From Thiosocius sp963719025 (GTDB lineage: Bacteria; Pseudomonadota; Gammaproteobacteria; Chromatiales; Chromatiaceae), in contig CAVRBK010000062.1 in assembly GCA_963719025.1 (NCBI GenBank), positions 57,650 to 121,649 of the forward strand: a stretch of DNA of 64,000 nt. The letters are read 5' to 3'. Each line of letters begins with the position of its first letter. Position 1 is the stretch's first letter. Positions 56,150 through 64,000 of the stretch are shown one piece after another. The notes beneath the pieces are model-generated. The model was given only the letters and a program-made list of their open reading frames with translations. It had not been told where the DNA came from and did no database searches. The position numbers were made by a program, and so were the translations under genes.

Positions 56150-57106
56150 TCAGAACGCCGCCGCCTCGGCCTCGAGGAATGCGCCGTTGATGTGTTTGCC
56201 CAGTTCGGTCTCAAAACCGGCCCAGTCCTGCCAGGCGGCAAGCTTCGGCACCAGCAGCGGCCGCAGTTCGAAGTCGCTCATCCCTTCTTCGACCCCGTAC
56301 TGTGCGGTTTCGTAGACGGTATTGAGGTAGTCGCGATAGCGCTCGGCGACCTCTTTGCCGCCGCTGGGGCCATGCCCCGGCACGAAGACCTTCGCACCGG
56401 TGGCCATCGCGTTATTGAGCGCCTCGACATTACCCGGGAAGCTGCCACCCTCGAGCCGCAGGATGCGCTCGTGTCCGGCATTGTCCCCCAGGAACATCAG
56501 CTCCCGTTCCGGCACATGGATCATGATGTCGGTATCGGTGTGTGCCTTGTCGTTGTTCATGATCCGGTAGGTCAGGCCGTCGATCAGGATCTCGTCGCCG
56601 TCCTTGACCGGGTGGTCCGCCTTGACGATCTCGGTGCCGGCCGTCGCATTCTGCGTCATGCTCAGCATCAGTTCGATCCACTGGGTACCGGCACCCGCGA
56701 TCACCTTCGGCCCGACCCGCTCGTGGCCGTAGATCGGCACATCCGGATACCGGGCCCGGATCGCCTGGTTACCGAGCCAGTGATCACCGTGGATGTGCGA
56801 ATTGAACACCGCGAGGACCGGCTTGTCGGTAACCTTCTCGATCCGCGCCAGAACCATCTCGCCGACCTGCACACTGCTGCCGGGATCGACCACCACCACG
56901 CCGGCATCGGTGACGATGAACGCCGGGTTGTTCATGAAGCCCTGGTTGTCTGGCGAGGGCAGTTCCTTCGGCCCGTGGATCACGTAGACCCCGGAGGCAA
57001 TCTGCTCGGGCGTCCATTCACCGCGGATCGGCAGTGCCTTCTGCAGTGCATAGGCGACGCCCGTGAGCAACAGCAGGCCGAGCAGCCAGGATTTCTTGAT
57101 CTTCAT
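56150..57106 (-). CDS. Exported MBL-fold metallo-hydrolase
   Basis: A 318-residue protein with a signal-like helix (WLLGLLLLTGVAYALQ). The metallo-beta-lactamase motif NSHIHGDHWLGN is present with further ligands in DKAHTDTDIM and FVPGHGPSGG. It resembles the SoxH/quinoprotein-relay-system type of periplasmic MBL hydrolases, but assignment to a substrate is not possible from sequence. It starts 11 bases after argG, which is an unusual neighbour, and the codirectional run continues into the TudS gene. Confidence 0.85.
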   Translation of the reverse strand: MKIKKSWLLGLLLLTGVAYALQKALPIRGEWTPEQIASGVYVIHGPKELPSPDNQGFMNNPAFIVTDAGVVVVDPGSSVQVGEMVLARIEKVTDKPVLAVFNSHIHGDHWLGNQAIRARYPDVPIYGHERVGPKVIAGAGTQWIELMLSMTQNATAGTEIVKADHPVKDGDEILIDGLTYRIMNNDKAHTDTDIMIHVPERELMFLGDNAGHERILRLEGGSFPGNVEALNNAMATGAKVFVPGHGPSGGKEVAERYRDYLNTVYETAQYGVEEGMSDFELRPLLVPKLAAWQDWAGFETELGKHINGAFLEAEAAAF

Positions 57107-57117
57107 AATGTCTCCGT

Positions 57118-58341
57118 TCAGTTCTTGCGGCGCGCACCCACACGCAACCGCAGCGCGTTCAGTTTGATGAAGCCTTCCGCGTCTTTCTGGTCGTAGGCAC
57201 CGCCGTCATCATCGAAGGTGGCAATCGTCTCGTCAAACAGGCTGTGAGTGGGTGATTTGCGACCGGCCACGATCACGTTGCCCTTGTACAGCTTCATCCG
57301 CACGGTGCCGTTGACCACCTGCTGGGTCTGGTCGATCAGCGCCTGCAGGGCCTCACGCTCCGGGCTCCACCAGTAACCGTTGTAGACCATGCGTGGCGTA
57401 CTTCGGCATCAACTCGTCTTTCAGGTGCGCGGCCTCGCGGTCCAGGGTCAGCGACTCGATCGCCCGGTGCGCCTTCAGCATGATGGTGCCGGCCGGCGTC
57501 TCGTAGCAGCCGCGCGACTTCATGCCGACATAACGGTTCTCGACGATATCGTCACGACCGATGCCGTTGGCACCACCGACCTTGTTGAGGTACTCCATCA
57601 CCGGCCGAGGCGCTCATCGCCTCGCCGTTGATGGCGACGATGTCGCCGTTCTCGATAGTCCAGTTCGACATAGGTCGGCTGGTCCGGCGCCGCCTCGGGC
57701 GAGACGCTCCAGCGCCACATGTCCTCTTCCGGCTCGTTCCACGGATCTTCGAGGATGTCGCCCTCGTACGAGATGTGCAGCAGGTTGGCATCCATCGAGT
57801 AGGGCGATTTCTTGCCCTGCTTGGCGAAGTCCACCGGGATGCCGTGCTCGGCGGCATAGGCCATCAGCTTCTCGCGCGACAGCAGGTCCCACTCGCGCCA
57901 CGGCGCGATCACCTTGACGTCGGGCTTCAGCGCGTAGGCACCCAGTTCGAAACGCACCTGGTCGTTGCCCTTGCCGGTCGCACCGTGCGAGATCGCGTCG
58001 GCACCGGTCTCGTTGGCGATCTCGATCAGGCGCTTGGCGATCAGCGGCCGGGCGATCGAGGTGCCGAGCAGGTATTCGCCCTCGTAGATCGCGTTGGCGC
58101 GAAACATCGGGAACACGTAGTCGCGCGCGAACTCCTCGCGCAGGTCCTCGATGTAGATCTCCTTGATACCGGCCGCCTCGGCCTTGGCACGCGCCGGCTC
58201 GACCTCCTCACCCTGACCGATGTCGGCGGTGAAGGTCACCACCTCGCACTGGTACTCGTCCTGCAGCCATTTGACGATGATCGAGGTATCCAGACCGCCG
58301 GAATAGGCCAGAACGACTTTGTTGATGCCCGAATGAGCCAT
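57118..58341 (-). CDS. argG: Argininosuccinate synthase (frameshifted in this sequence)
   Basis: Joined frames give about 405 residues, the normal ArgG length. The ATP-binding loop VVLAYSGGLDTSIIVKWL, ISHGATGKGNDQVRFEL and NGIGRDDIVENRYVGMKSRG are diagnostic. It condenses citrulline and aspartate to argininosuccinate in arginine biosynthesis. The frame changes near 57655, 57600 and 57388. All conserved sequence is present (for example IENGDIVAINGEAMSA, VMEYLNKVGG, then MVYNGYWWSPER). Because argG is needed for prototrophy and the motifs are intact, I take these as sequencing indels. Start at 58341 (MAHSGINK). Confidence 0.92.
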
Positions 58342-58585
58342 GTTGCGCACCTATGGAGTAGCAATTGCGGAAAAAGCGGGATTATACCGGGGTCTCGGCC
58401 GTTTCGAGTGGTTTTACCGGGGATATGCCGCACGAACGGAGACTGCCGGGTGGCTGCGTCGTTCCCCGGTCGACAAAAATCACCCAAACCAGTCTGCTCA
58501 GGGTATTGGTTCGAACGCCACGCAGCGGGCAAAACTGCAATACTGAAGATACGGGTGATGCTCTTTCGCAGCGGGGGAAATCTTC

Positions 58586-59750
58586 ATGGCGTCGCAACGT
58601 TCGGTCGTGCGCTTTCTGATTCTGCTTGCCCTGGTCGGCGGTATCGCCAGCTGGATCTGGTGGACCACGCGTCCCAAACCGATCACCGTCCAGGTCGAAC
58701 AGGTCGAGCGCGGCATCGTCGAAAAGACCGTCGCCAACACCCGCGCCGGTACGGTCAAGGCCTGCCGACGCGCCAAGCTGTCACCCAGCGCGGGCGGGCA
58801 GATCGACCGCCTGCCGGTGCAGGAAGGCGACATTGTCAAACAGGGGCAACTGCTGCTGGAACTCTGGAACAAGGACCTGATGGCGGAACTGGCCCTGGTG
58901 GCACAGGAGGCCGCCAGCGCAACCGCCACGGCGCGCGCACGCTGCATCGAGGCGGAACAGACGCAGCGTGAGGCGGGACGACAGCAGCACCTGCTGTTAC
59001 GCAAACTGGTCTCCGAGGAACAGGTCGACCAGGCGGTATCGGCGGCCAATGTCGCGGCCGCGGCCTGCGAGGCCGCCGAGGCGACTGCGGCGGTCAGCCA
59101 GGCGCGCATCGCCCTGACCGATGCAAGGCTGGAGAAGACCCGTCTGGTCGCCCCATTCGATGGCGTGGTCGCCGAGATCAACGGCGAACTCAACGAGTAC
59201 GTGACGCCCTCGCCGATCGGCATCGCCACCCCGCCGGCGATCGACCTGATCGACAATCGCTGCTTCTACCTCACCGCGCCGATCGACGAGGTCGATGTCG
59301 CCGGCATCATCGACCGGGCAGACCGCCCGGGTCACCCTCGATGCCTTCGGCGAACGGCGCTTCGAGGGCCGGGTGCGGCGCATCGCCGACTACGTGCTGG
59401 ATGTCGAGAAACAGGCCAGCACGGTCGATGTCGAGGTCGGCTTCGTCAACCCGGAAGACGTCAAGCATCTGCTGGCCGGCTATTCGGCCGACGTCGAGAT
59501 CATCCTCGAGGTACGTGCCGACACCCTGCGGGTCGCGACCGAGGCGGTGTTCGATGGCAACCAGGTCTACGTGCTGGACGCCGACAGCCAGCTGATCGAG
59601 CGGCGCGAGGTCGCAACCGGCACCAGCAACTGGGACCATACCGAGATTCTATCGGGCCTGGCGCAGGGCGAACTGGTGGTCACCACGGTCGATCGAGACG
59701 GCCTGGCAGATGGCGTCGAGGCGCGTCGTGAACCCGACACCGGGCCATGA
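58586..59750 (+). CDS. Periplasmic adaptor (MacA/HlyD-like) of ABC exporter (one frameshift)
   Basis: About 387 residues after joining frames. One N-terminal anchor (FLILLALVGGIASWIWW) is followed by a biotinyl-lipoyl-like domain (GGQIDRLPVQEGDIVKQGQLL), a coiled-coil hairpin (about 95-180) and a second lipoyl half (LVAPFDGVVAEINGELNEY). The beta-barrel and membrane-proximal domains follow (TARVTLDAFGERRFEGRV). The frame changes near 59318. It overlaps the ABC ATPase start by ATGA. With the ATPase and two permeases it forms a MacAB-like tripartite exporter that would use a TolC-type outer-membrane channel encoded elsewhere. Confidence 0.87.
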
Positions 59751-60433
59751 TCGAACTGCAGGGCATTCAGCGCGATTTCGCGGTGGGCGACGAGGTCGTC
59801 CACGCGCTCAGCGACATCAACCTGACCCTGCCGGACGGTGACTATATCTCGGTGATGGGGCCGTCGGGCTCGGGCAAATCCACCCTGCTCAACGTCCTCG
59901 GCCTGCTCGACCGGCCGAATGCCGGCAGCTATCGCCTTTCCGGCACGGAGACCACGACCCTGCACGAGGAAAAACGTGCTGCGCTGCGGCGCAACCATAT
60001 CGGTTTCGTCTTCCAGGCCTTCCACCTGGTCCCGCGCCTGAACGCTGCCGACAACGTCGCCCTGCCGATGATCCTGGCCGGGATCGAGCCAAAGGCACGC
60101 AAGACCAGGGTCGACGAGGTGCTCGCATCACTCGATCTGAGCGACCGTGCACAGCATCGTCCGGACCAGCTGTCCGGCGGACAACGCCAACGCGTCGCGA
60201 TCGGCCGGGCCATCGTGATGCAGCCGAGCCTGCTGCTGGCCGACGAGCCGACCGGCAATCTCGATCGGCATTCCGGCCGGGAGGTGATCGAACTGCTCGA
60301 ACAACTCAATCACAGCGGCATCACCCTCGCGGTGGTCACCCATGACCCGGCGATCGGTGAACGGGCGCGACGCCATATCGGCATGGTCGATGGCCGCATC
60401 GTTGATGACACCCGATCCGATGCGCATCCTTGA
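59747..60433 (+). CDS. ABC transporter ATP-binding protein, MacB/LolD-like
   Basis: A 228-residue ATPase. Walker A GPSGSGKSTLLN, Q-loop VFQAFHLVPRLNA, signature LSGGQRQRVAIGRA and Walker B LLLADEPTGNLD are all intact. This is the LolD/MacB-N type. It overlaps the adaptor gene upstream (ATGA) and the first permease gene downstream by 14 bases. In MacB proper this domain is fused to the permease; here it is separate. Confidence 0.93.
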   Translation: MIELQGIQRDFAVGDEVVHALSDINLTLPDGDYISVMGPSGSGKSTLLNVLGLLDRPNAGSYRLSGTETTTLHEEKRAALRRNHIGFVFQAFHLVPRLNAADNVALPMILAGIEPKARKTRVDEVLASLDLSDRAQHRPDQLSGGQRQRVAIGRAIVMQPSLLLADEPTGNLDRHSGREVIELLEQLNHSGITLAVVTHDPAIGERARRHIGMVDGRIVDDTRSDAHP

Positions 60434-61625
60434 CCAGTTCGGCTTTGCCGGTCGCTCACTCACCGGGGCACGCACCCGTACCCTGCTGATGCTGCTGGCC
60501 ATGAGCATCGGCGTTGCCTCGGTGATCATTCTCACCGCGCTCGGTGAGGGTGCCCGCCGCTACGTGGTTGGCGAGTTCGCCCAACTCGGCACCCACCTGC
60601 TGATCATGTTGCCCGGACGCTCGGAGACCACCGGCGGCGCCCCCCCGCTGTTCGGCGAGACACCGCGTGACCTGACCATCGGCGATGCGATGGCCCTGTT
60701 GCGGGAACCGGCTATCGCGCGGATCGCCCCGCTGACGATCGGCAGTGCGCCGGTCTCGTTTGGCAGCCGCGAACGCGAGGTAACGGTGATCGGTGCGACC
60801 CATGACTTCTTCCCGATCCGTCACCTCAGGGTCGGTACCGGCCGTCCATTGCCGGTGATGGACCCGGAGCGCAGCGCAAACATCGCGGTTATCGGCAACG
60901 GCCTGCGACGCGAGCTGTTCGGCAGTCAGCGCGCGCTCGGCCGCTGGATGCGCATCGACGACCGGCGGTTCCGCGTGATCGGCATCATCGCCGGGGGCGG
61001 TGAATCGCTCGGCCAGAACCTGGATGACATGGTGGTGATACCGGTTGCCGCCGCGCAAAGCCTGTTCGATGCGCCATCCCTGTTCCGGGTACTGATCGAG
61101 GCGCGCAGTGCCGGTGATATCGAGCGCGCGCAGAAGGCCGCCCGCGCGATCATCCGTGATCGCCACGATGGCGAAGACGATGTCACCATCATCACCCAGG
61201 ATGCACTGCTGCAGACCTTCGACAAGATTCTGCGGGCGCTAACCTACACGGTCGGCGGCATTGCCGCGATCAGCCTGGCGGTGGCGGGCATCCTGATCAT
61301 GAACGTCATGCTGGTCGCGGTGTCGCAGCGGGTCGGCGAGATCGGCCTGCTGAAGGCACTGGGCGCACCGTCGGGCCAGGTGCTGCGCCTGTTCCTGGTC
61401 GAGTCGGTATTGCTGGCGGCGGCCGGTGCGGCACTAGGTGTAATCCTTGCGGTCGGCACGATCGCCATGATGCGCCAGCTGTTTCCCGAGTTTCCGATTG
61501 CCGCGCCGCTGTGGGCACCGGTCGCCGCGGTTGCGGTGGCCCTGGCGACCGGCCTGCTGTTCGGGGTGTTGCCGGCGCGGCGTGCCGCACGGCTGGATCC
61601 GGTCGTCGCATTGACCGGGCGCTGA
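60420..61625 (+). CDS. ABC transporter permease, MacB/FtsX type (first of two)
   Basis: A 401-residue permease with one N-terminal helix (LLMLLAMSIGVASVIILTAL), a periplasmic MacB_PCD domain of about 220 residues, and three C-terminal FtsX helices (ALTYTVGGIAAISLAVAGIL, VESVLLAAAGAALGVILAV, PVAAVAVALATGLLFGVLP). The cytoplasmic VGEIGLLKALGAPSGQVL loop contacts the ATPase. I start at the ATG at 60420 (MRILDQFGF), which opens the conserved region; upstream alternatives overlap the ATPase more. Confidence 0.9.
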   Translation: MRILDQFGFAGRSLTGARTRTLLMLLAMSIGVASVIILTALGEGARRYVVGEFAQLGTHLLIMLPGRSETTGGAPPLFGETPRDLTIGDAMALLREPAIARIAPLTIGSAPVSFGSREREVTVIGATHDFFPIRHLRVGTGRPLPVMDPERSANIAVIGNGLRRELFGSQRALGRWMRIDDRRFRVIGIIAGGGESLGQNLDDMVVIPVAAAQSLFDAPSLFRVLIEARSAGDIERAQKAARAIIRDRHDGEDDVTIITQDALLQTFDKILRALTYTVGGIAAISLAVAGILIMNVMLVAVSQRVGEIGLLKALGAPSGQVLRLFLVESVLLAAAGAALGVILAVGTIAMMRQLFPEFPIAAPLWAPVAAVAVALATGLLFGVLPARRAARLDPVVALTGR

Positions 61626-61626
61626 C

Positions 61627-62826
61627 ATGCAACTGCGCGATCTCCTTCAGCTGACCGGTAGCGCGATCCTCGCCCATCGCCTGCGCAGCGTGCTGACCGG
61701 GCTGGGCATCGCGGTCGGGATAGCGGCCGTGGTGCTGCTGACCGCGATCGGTGAGGGCGTGCAGCGCTTCGTGCTGCAGGAGTTCACCCAGTTCGGTACC
61801 AACCTGATCGCGGTCTCGCCCGGCAAGACCCAGACCTTTGGCGTCTCCGGCGCGATGTTCAGCAATGTCCGCCCGCTGAGTCTCGACGATGCCGATGCCC
61901 TGCGCCGCTTGTCAGCGGTCGAGGCCGTGGTGCCGTTCGTGCAGGGCAACGCCGAGGTCGAGGCCGCCGGGCGCACCCGCCGCACCAGCGTATTCGGCAC
62001 CGGCGCCGAGGTGCCGCGCGTGTGGCAGATCGATCCCGCACTCGGGCGCTTCCTGCCGGACGACGAGCCACGCCGCGCCCGCGCCTTCGCGGTACTTGGC
62101 AGCAAGCTGCGCAGCGAACTGTTCGGCAATCGCTCACCGCTCGGTGAACGCATCCGGGTCGGCGGCGAAACCTACCGCATCATCGGCAGCATGCAATCCA
62201 AGGGGCAGATGCTCGGTTTCGACCTCGACGATACGGTGTATATCCCGATCGCGCGCGCGATGGCGATGTTCGACCGCGAAAGCCTGATGGAGGTCGACGT
62301 GCTGTACCGTGCCGGCAGCGATGCCGCCGAGCTGGCCGAGAGCATCAAGCGCCAGTTGTTGACCCGGCATGGCGGTGAAGACTTCACCATCGTGACCCAG
62401 GACCAGATGCTGGAGGTGCTCGGATCGGTACTCGAGGTGCTGACCCTGGCGATCGCTGCACTCGGCGCCATCTCGCTGCTGGTCGGCGGCATCGGCATCC
62501 TGACGATCATGACCATCTCGGTGAACGAACGTACCGCCGAGGTCGGCCTGCTGCGCGCGCTCGGTGCCGGACGGCGCCAGGTGGTCGGCCTGTTCCTCGG
62601 TGAGGCCATTGTCCTGGCCGCCAGTGGTGGCATTGTCGGCCTGGGGATCGGTGCCGGCGGCGCCTGGCTGCTTGGCGTCCTGGTGCCGGGCCTGCCCACG
62701 CATGTCGCCTGGGGTTATGCCGGCCTCGCCCTGATCGTCGCCGTGGTCATCGGCCTGCTCGCCGGTGTCACCCCCGCGCTGCGCGCCGCCGCACTCGACC
62801 CGGTGACGGCGCTGCGCGACGAGTGA
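61627..62826 (+). CDS. ABC transporter permease, MacB/FtsX type (second of two)
   Basis: A 399-residue paralogue of the preceding permease with the same layout: helix SVLTGLGIAVGIAAVVLLTA, MacB_PCD periplasmic domain, and FtsX helices (LAIAALGAISLLVGGIGIL, LGEAIVLAASGGIVGLGIG, YAGLALIVAVVIGLLAGV). The coupling loop is TAEVGLLRALGAGRRQVV. It begins 1 base after the first permease stop. The pair probably forms a heterodimeric permease with the ATPase, unlike homodimeric MacB. Substrate unknown. Confidence 0.9.
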   Translation: MQLRDLLQLTGSAILAHRLRSVLTGLGIAVGIAAVVLLTAIGEGVQRFVLQEFTQFGTNLIAVSPGKTQTFGVSGAMFSNVRPLSLDDADALRRLSAVEAVVPFVQGNAEVEAAGRTRRTSVFGTGAEVPRVWQIDPALGRFLPDDEPRRARAFAVLGSKLRSELFGNRSPLGERIRVGGETYRIIGSMQSKGQMLGFDLDDTVYIPIARAMAMFDRESLMEVDVLYRAGSDAAELAESIKRQLLTRHGGEDFTIVTQDQMLEVLGSVLEVLTLAIAALGAISLLVGGIGILTIMTISVNERTAEVGLLRALGAGRRQVVGLFLGEAIVLAASGGIVGLGIGAGGAWLLGVLVPGLPTHVAWGYAGLALIVAVVIGLLAGVTPALRAAALDPVTALRDE

Positions 62827-62827
62827 C

Positions 62828-63610
62828 TCAGGGGCTGTTGTCGAGGAAGGGATCGAGGCAGGCGAGAAAACGTTGTGCCTGATCCGCGTAGACCCAGTGC
62901 CCGGCCTCCGCAATCTCCGTCATCTTTGCGGCGGGAAAGAGCTGCATGATGCGCGGCCGGTACGAACGCTTCACATAGTCCGACAGCTCGCCGTAGATGA
63001 AGGCCGTCGGACCCTCGTAGCGCGTGCCTTGCGCCAGCTCGGGGAAACCGGTGATCTGTGATTGCGCCGCACGCAGGGCATCCAGATTCAGGCGCCATGT
63101 CCAGCCGCCCTCGCCCTTGACCAGGTTCTGCAACAGGAACGCGCGTACGCCACTGCCGGTAACCGATCCGGCCATCTGCCGCTCGGCCTCGGCGCGGTTT
63201 CCAATCGTCTGCAGGTCGACCGCGTTAAAACCGGCCAGCACCGCGTTGAAGTCATGGGTATAGGCGATGGGCGCCATATCGACGACTGCCAGCGCGCGCA
63301 CGCGGGCAGGATGCAGCAGGGCGAGCAGCATCGCCACCTTGCCGCCCATGCTGTGACCGACAAAACGTGCGGATGCGATCCCTGTCCTGTCCAGCAGGGA
63401 CAACACATCGTCGACCTGCTCGCGGTAGCTGTGGGTGGCATGGTGCGCCGACTGGCCGTGATTGCGCAGATCGGGCACCAAGACGTGGTAACGCGGCGCA
63501 AGGTGGCGGGCTATGCTGCCCCAGTTCGAGGACGAGCCAAACAGGCCATGCAACAGGACGACTGCGGGTCGGCCGGGCTCGCCAAAAATACGATGGTTCA
63601 GATCAGGCAT
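62828..63610 (-). CDS. Alpha/beta-hydrolase esterase (YbfF-like)
   Basis: A 260-residue alpha/beta hydrolase. The oxyanion region is LLHGLFGSSSNWG; the nucleophile elbow is GHSMGGKVAM; the acid and His are likely in the IYGELSDYV region and EAGHWVYADQ. This pattern and length match YbfF/EstC-like esterases acting on acyl-CoA or methyl esters. It is convergent with the ABC permease gene, one base apart. No neighbouring biosynthetic genes suggest a substrate. Confidence 0.9.
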   Translation of the reverse strand: MPDLNHRIFGEPGRPAVVLLHGLFGSSSNWGSIARHLAPRYHVLVPDLRNHGQSAHHATHSYREQVDDVLSLLDRTGIASARFVGHSMGGKVAMLLALLHPARVRALAVVDMAPIAYTHDFNAVLAGFNAVDLQTIGNRAEAERQMAGSVTGSGVRAFLLQNLVKGEGGWTWRLNLDALRAAQSQITGFPELAQGTRYEGPTAFIYGELSDYVKRSYRPRIMQLFPAAKMTEIAEAGHWVYADQAQRFLACLDPFLDNSP

Positions 63611-64000
63611 GGCGCAGAGTCTAACGACAAGGCCGCGTCGCTGTCAGCCGGGATGCGACATGGCGGCAGGGAAGAATCCGGGGGAGCGAACGGCGGATTA
63701 CAGCGCGGGAACCGGTTGCTCGGCTATGTTGGCCGTCGGTCAAGTGCCCGGCCGAAGCTGCCGTTCAGCATCCGACCCGGCCACGACTGCAGTGGGCCTG
63801 TTAGCGTTCCCAGGCCGGGAAAGCTGGCTGAGCGTCCGCTTTCTGGTTTCCCGACCGGTTGAACCCACAACAGGTACCGGTCGTTTAGGCCGTGTATCGG
63901 CGATGGCGGCTCTTCAGCAAGCGCGGCAGTTACGGGATTCATGGGCTATGCGTGATATCAATGTCGGTAATTGCGCATATAATCGCCCCGGTGCATTTGA
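63611..64000. other. Intergenic region at the window end with a possible promoter
   Basis: No gene supported. Near the right edge TATAAT occurs at 63978-63983, possibly the -10 of a plus-strand promoter for a gene beyond the window; no convincing -35 is seen 17 bases upstream. Confidence 0.35.

Overview
The window is GC-rich, densely packed bacterial chromosome. It most likely comes from a free-living or symbiotic sulfur-oxidising gammaproteobacterium. That placement is inferred from gene content: a sulfide:quinone oxidoreductase-like flavoprotein with a DUF302 partner, many periplasmic c-type cytochromes, a VC_2705-type Na+/solute symporter with its small subunit and DUF294/exonuclease neighbours, IspG, EptA, and QseBC/PmrAB-type regulation. 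I recognised no rRNA, tRNA, CRISPR array, phage or insertion sequence.

Layout. 1-9 kb: end of a membrane protein gene, a frameshifted Uup-type ABC-F ATPase, a TPMT-like methyltransferase, Crp/Fnr and LysR regulators, a thioesterase remnant, a secreted HbpS/GlcG-like protein, a proline-rich membrane protein and ispG. 9-20 kb: the SQR-like flavoprotein, DUF302 protein, and a tightly packed five-gene operon on the minus strand encoding four di-haem c-type cytochromes and a lipoprotein. 20-32 kb: a K+ channel with two RCK domains, then a plus-strand block of small membrane protein, SSS-family sensor kinase, NtrC-like regulator without a GAFTGA loop, DUF4212 and SSS symporter subunits, DUF294 nucleotidyltransferase and DnaQ-like exonuclease. 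Matching GTTAC-N5-GTAAC inverted repeats lie in front of the kinase genes and in front of the symporter genes.

33-42 kb: a minus-strand cluster (thermostable-haemolysin-family protein, AMP-dependent acyl ligase, haem-oxygenase-like di-iron oxidase, SDR, QseB/PmrA-like regulator, QseC-like kinase) diverges from eptA. A PmrA-like box lies between them and a second one precedes a PAP2 phosphatase gene. This looks like one regulon linking lipid A remodelling to a small lipid-derived pathway of unknown product. 42-53 kb: Nudix hydrolase, CAP-domain protein with cysteine repeats, Ppx, an FKBP-like/methyltransferase fusion, CBS protein with an ion transporter, ferrochelatase, two ICMT-like methyltransferases, DUF971 and a SprA-type putative protease. 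53-64 kb: a degenerate AAA protein, CinA-like protein, TudS/DUF1722 protein, MBL hydrolase, argG, a MacA/MacB-like exporter with two permeases, and an alpha/beta hydrolase.

Caution on sequence quality: well-conserved genes (uup, argG, the 812-residue cytochrome, the NtrC-like regulator and others) are interrupted by single-base indels, while the encoded motifs continue in the shifted frame. The indels cluster near 1.1-2.3, 18.6-19.3, 21.3-26.5, 54.6 and 57.3-59.3 kb. I read most of them as sequencing or assembly errors, not true pseudogenes.
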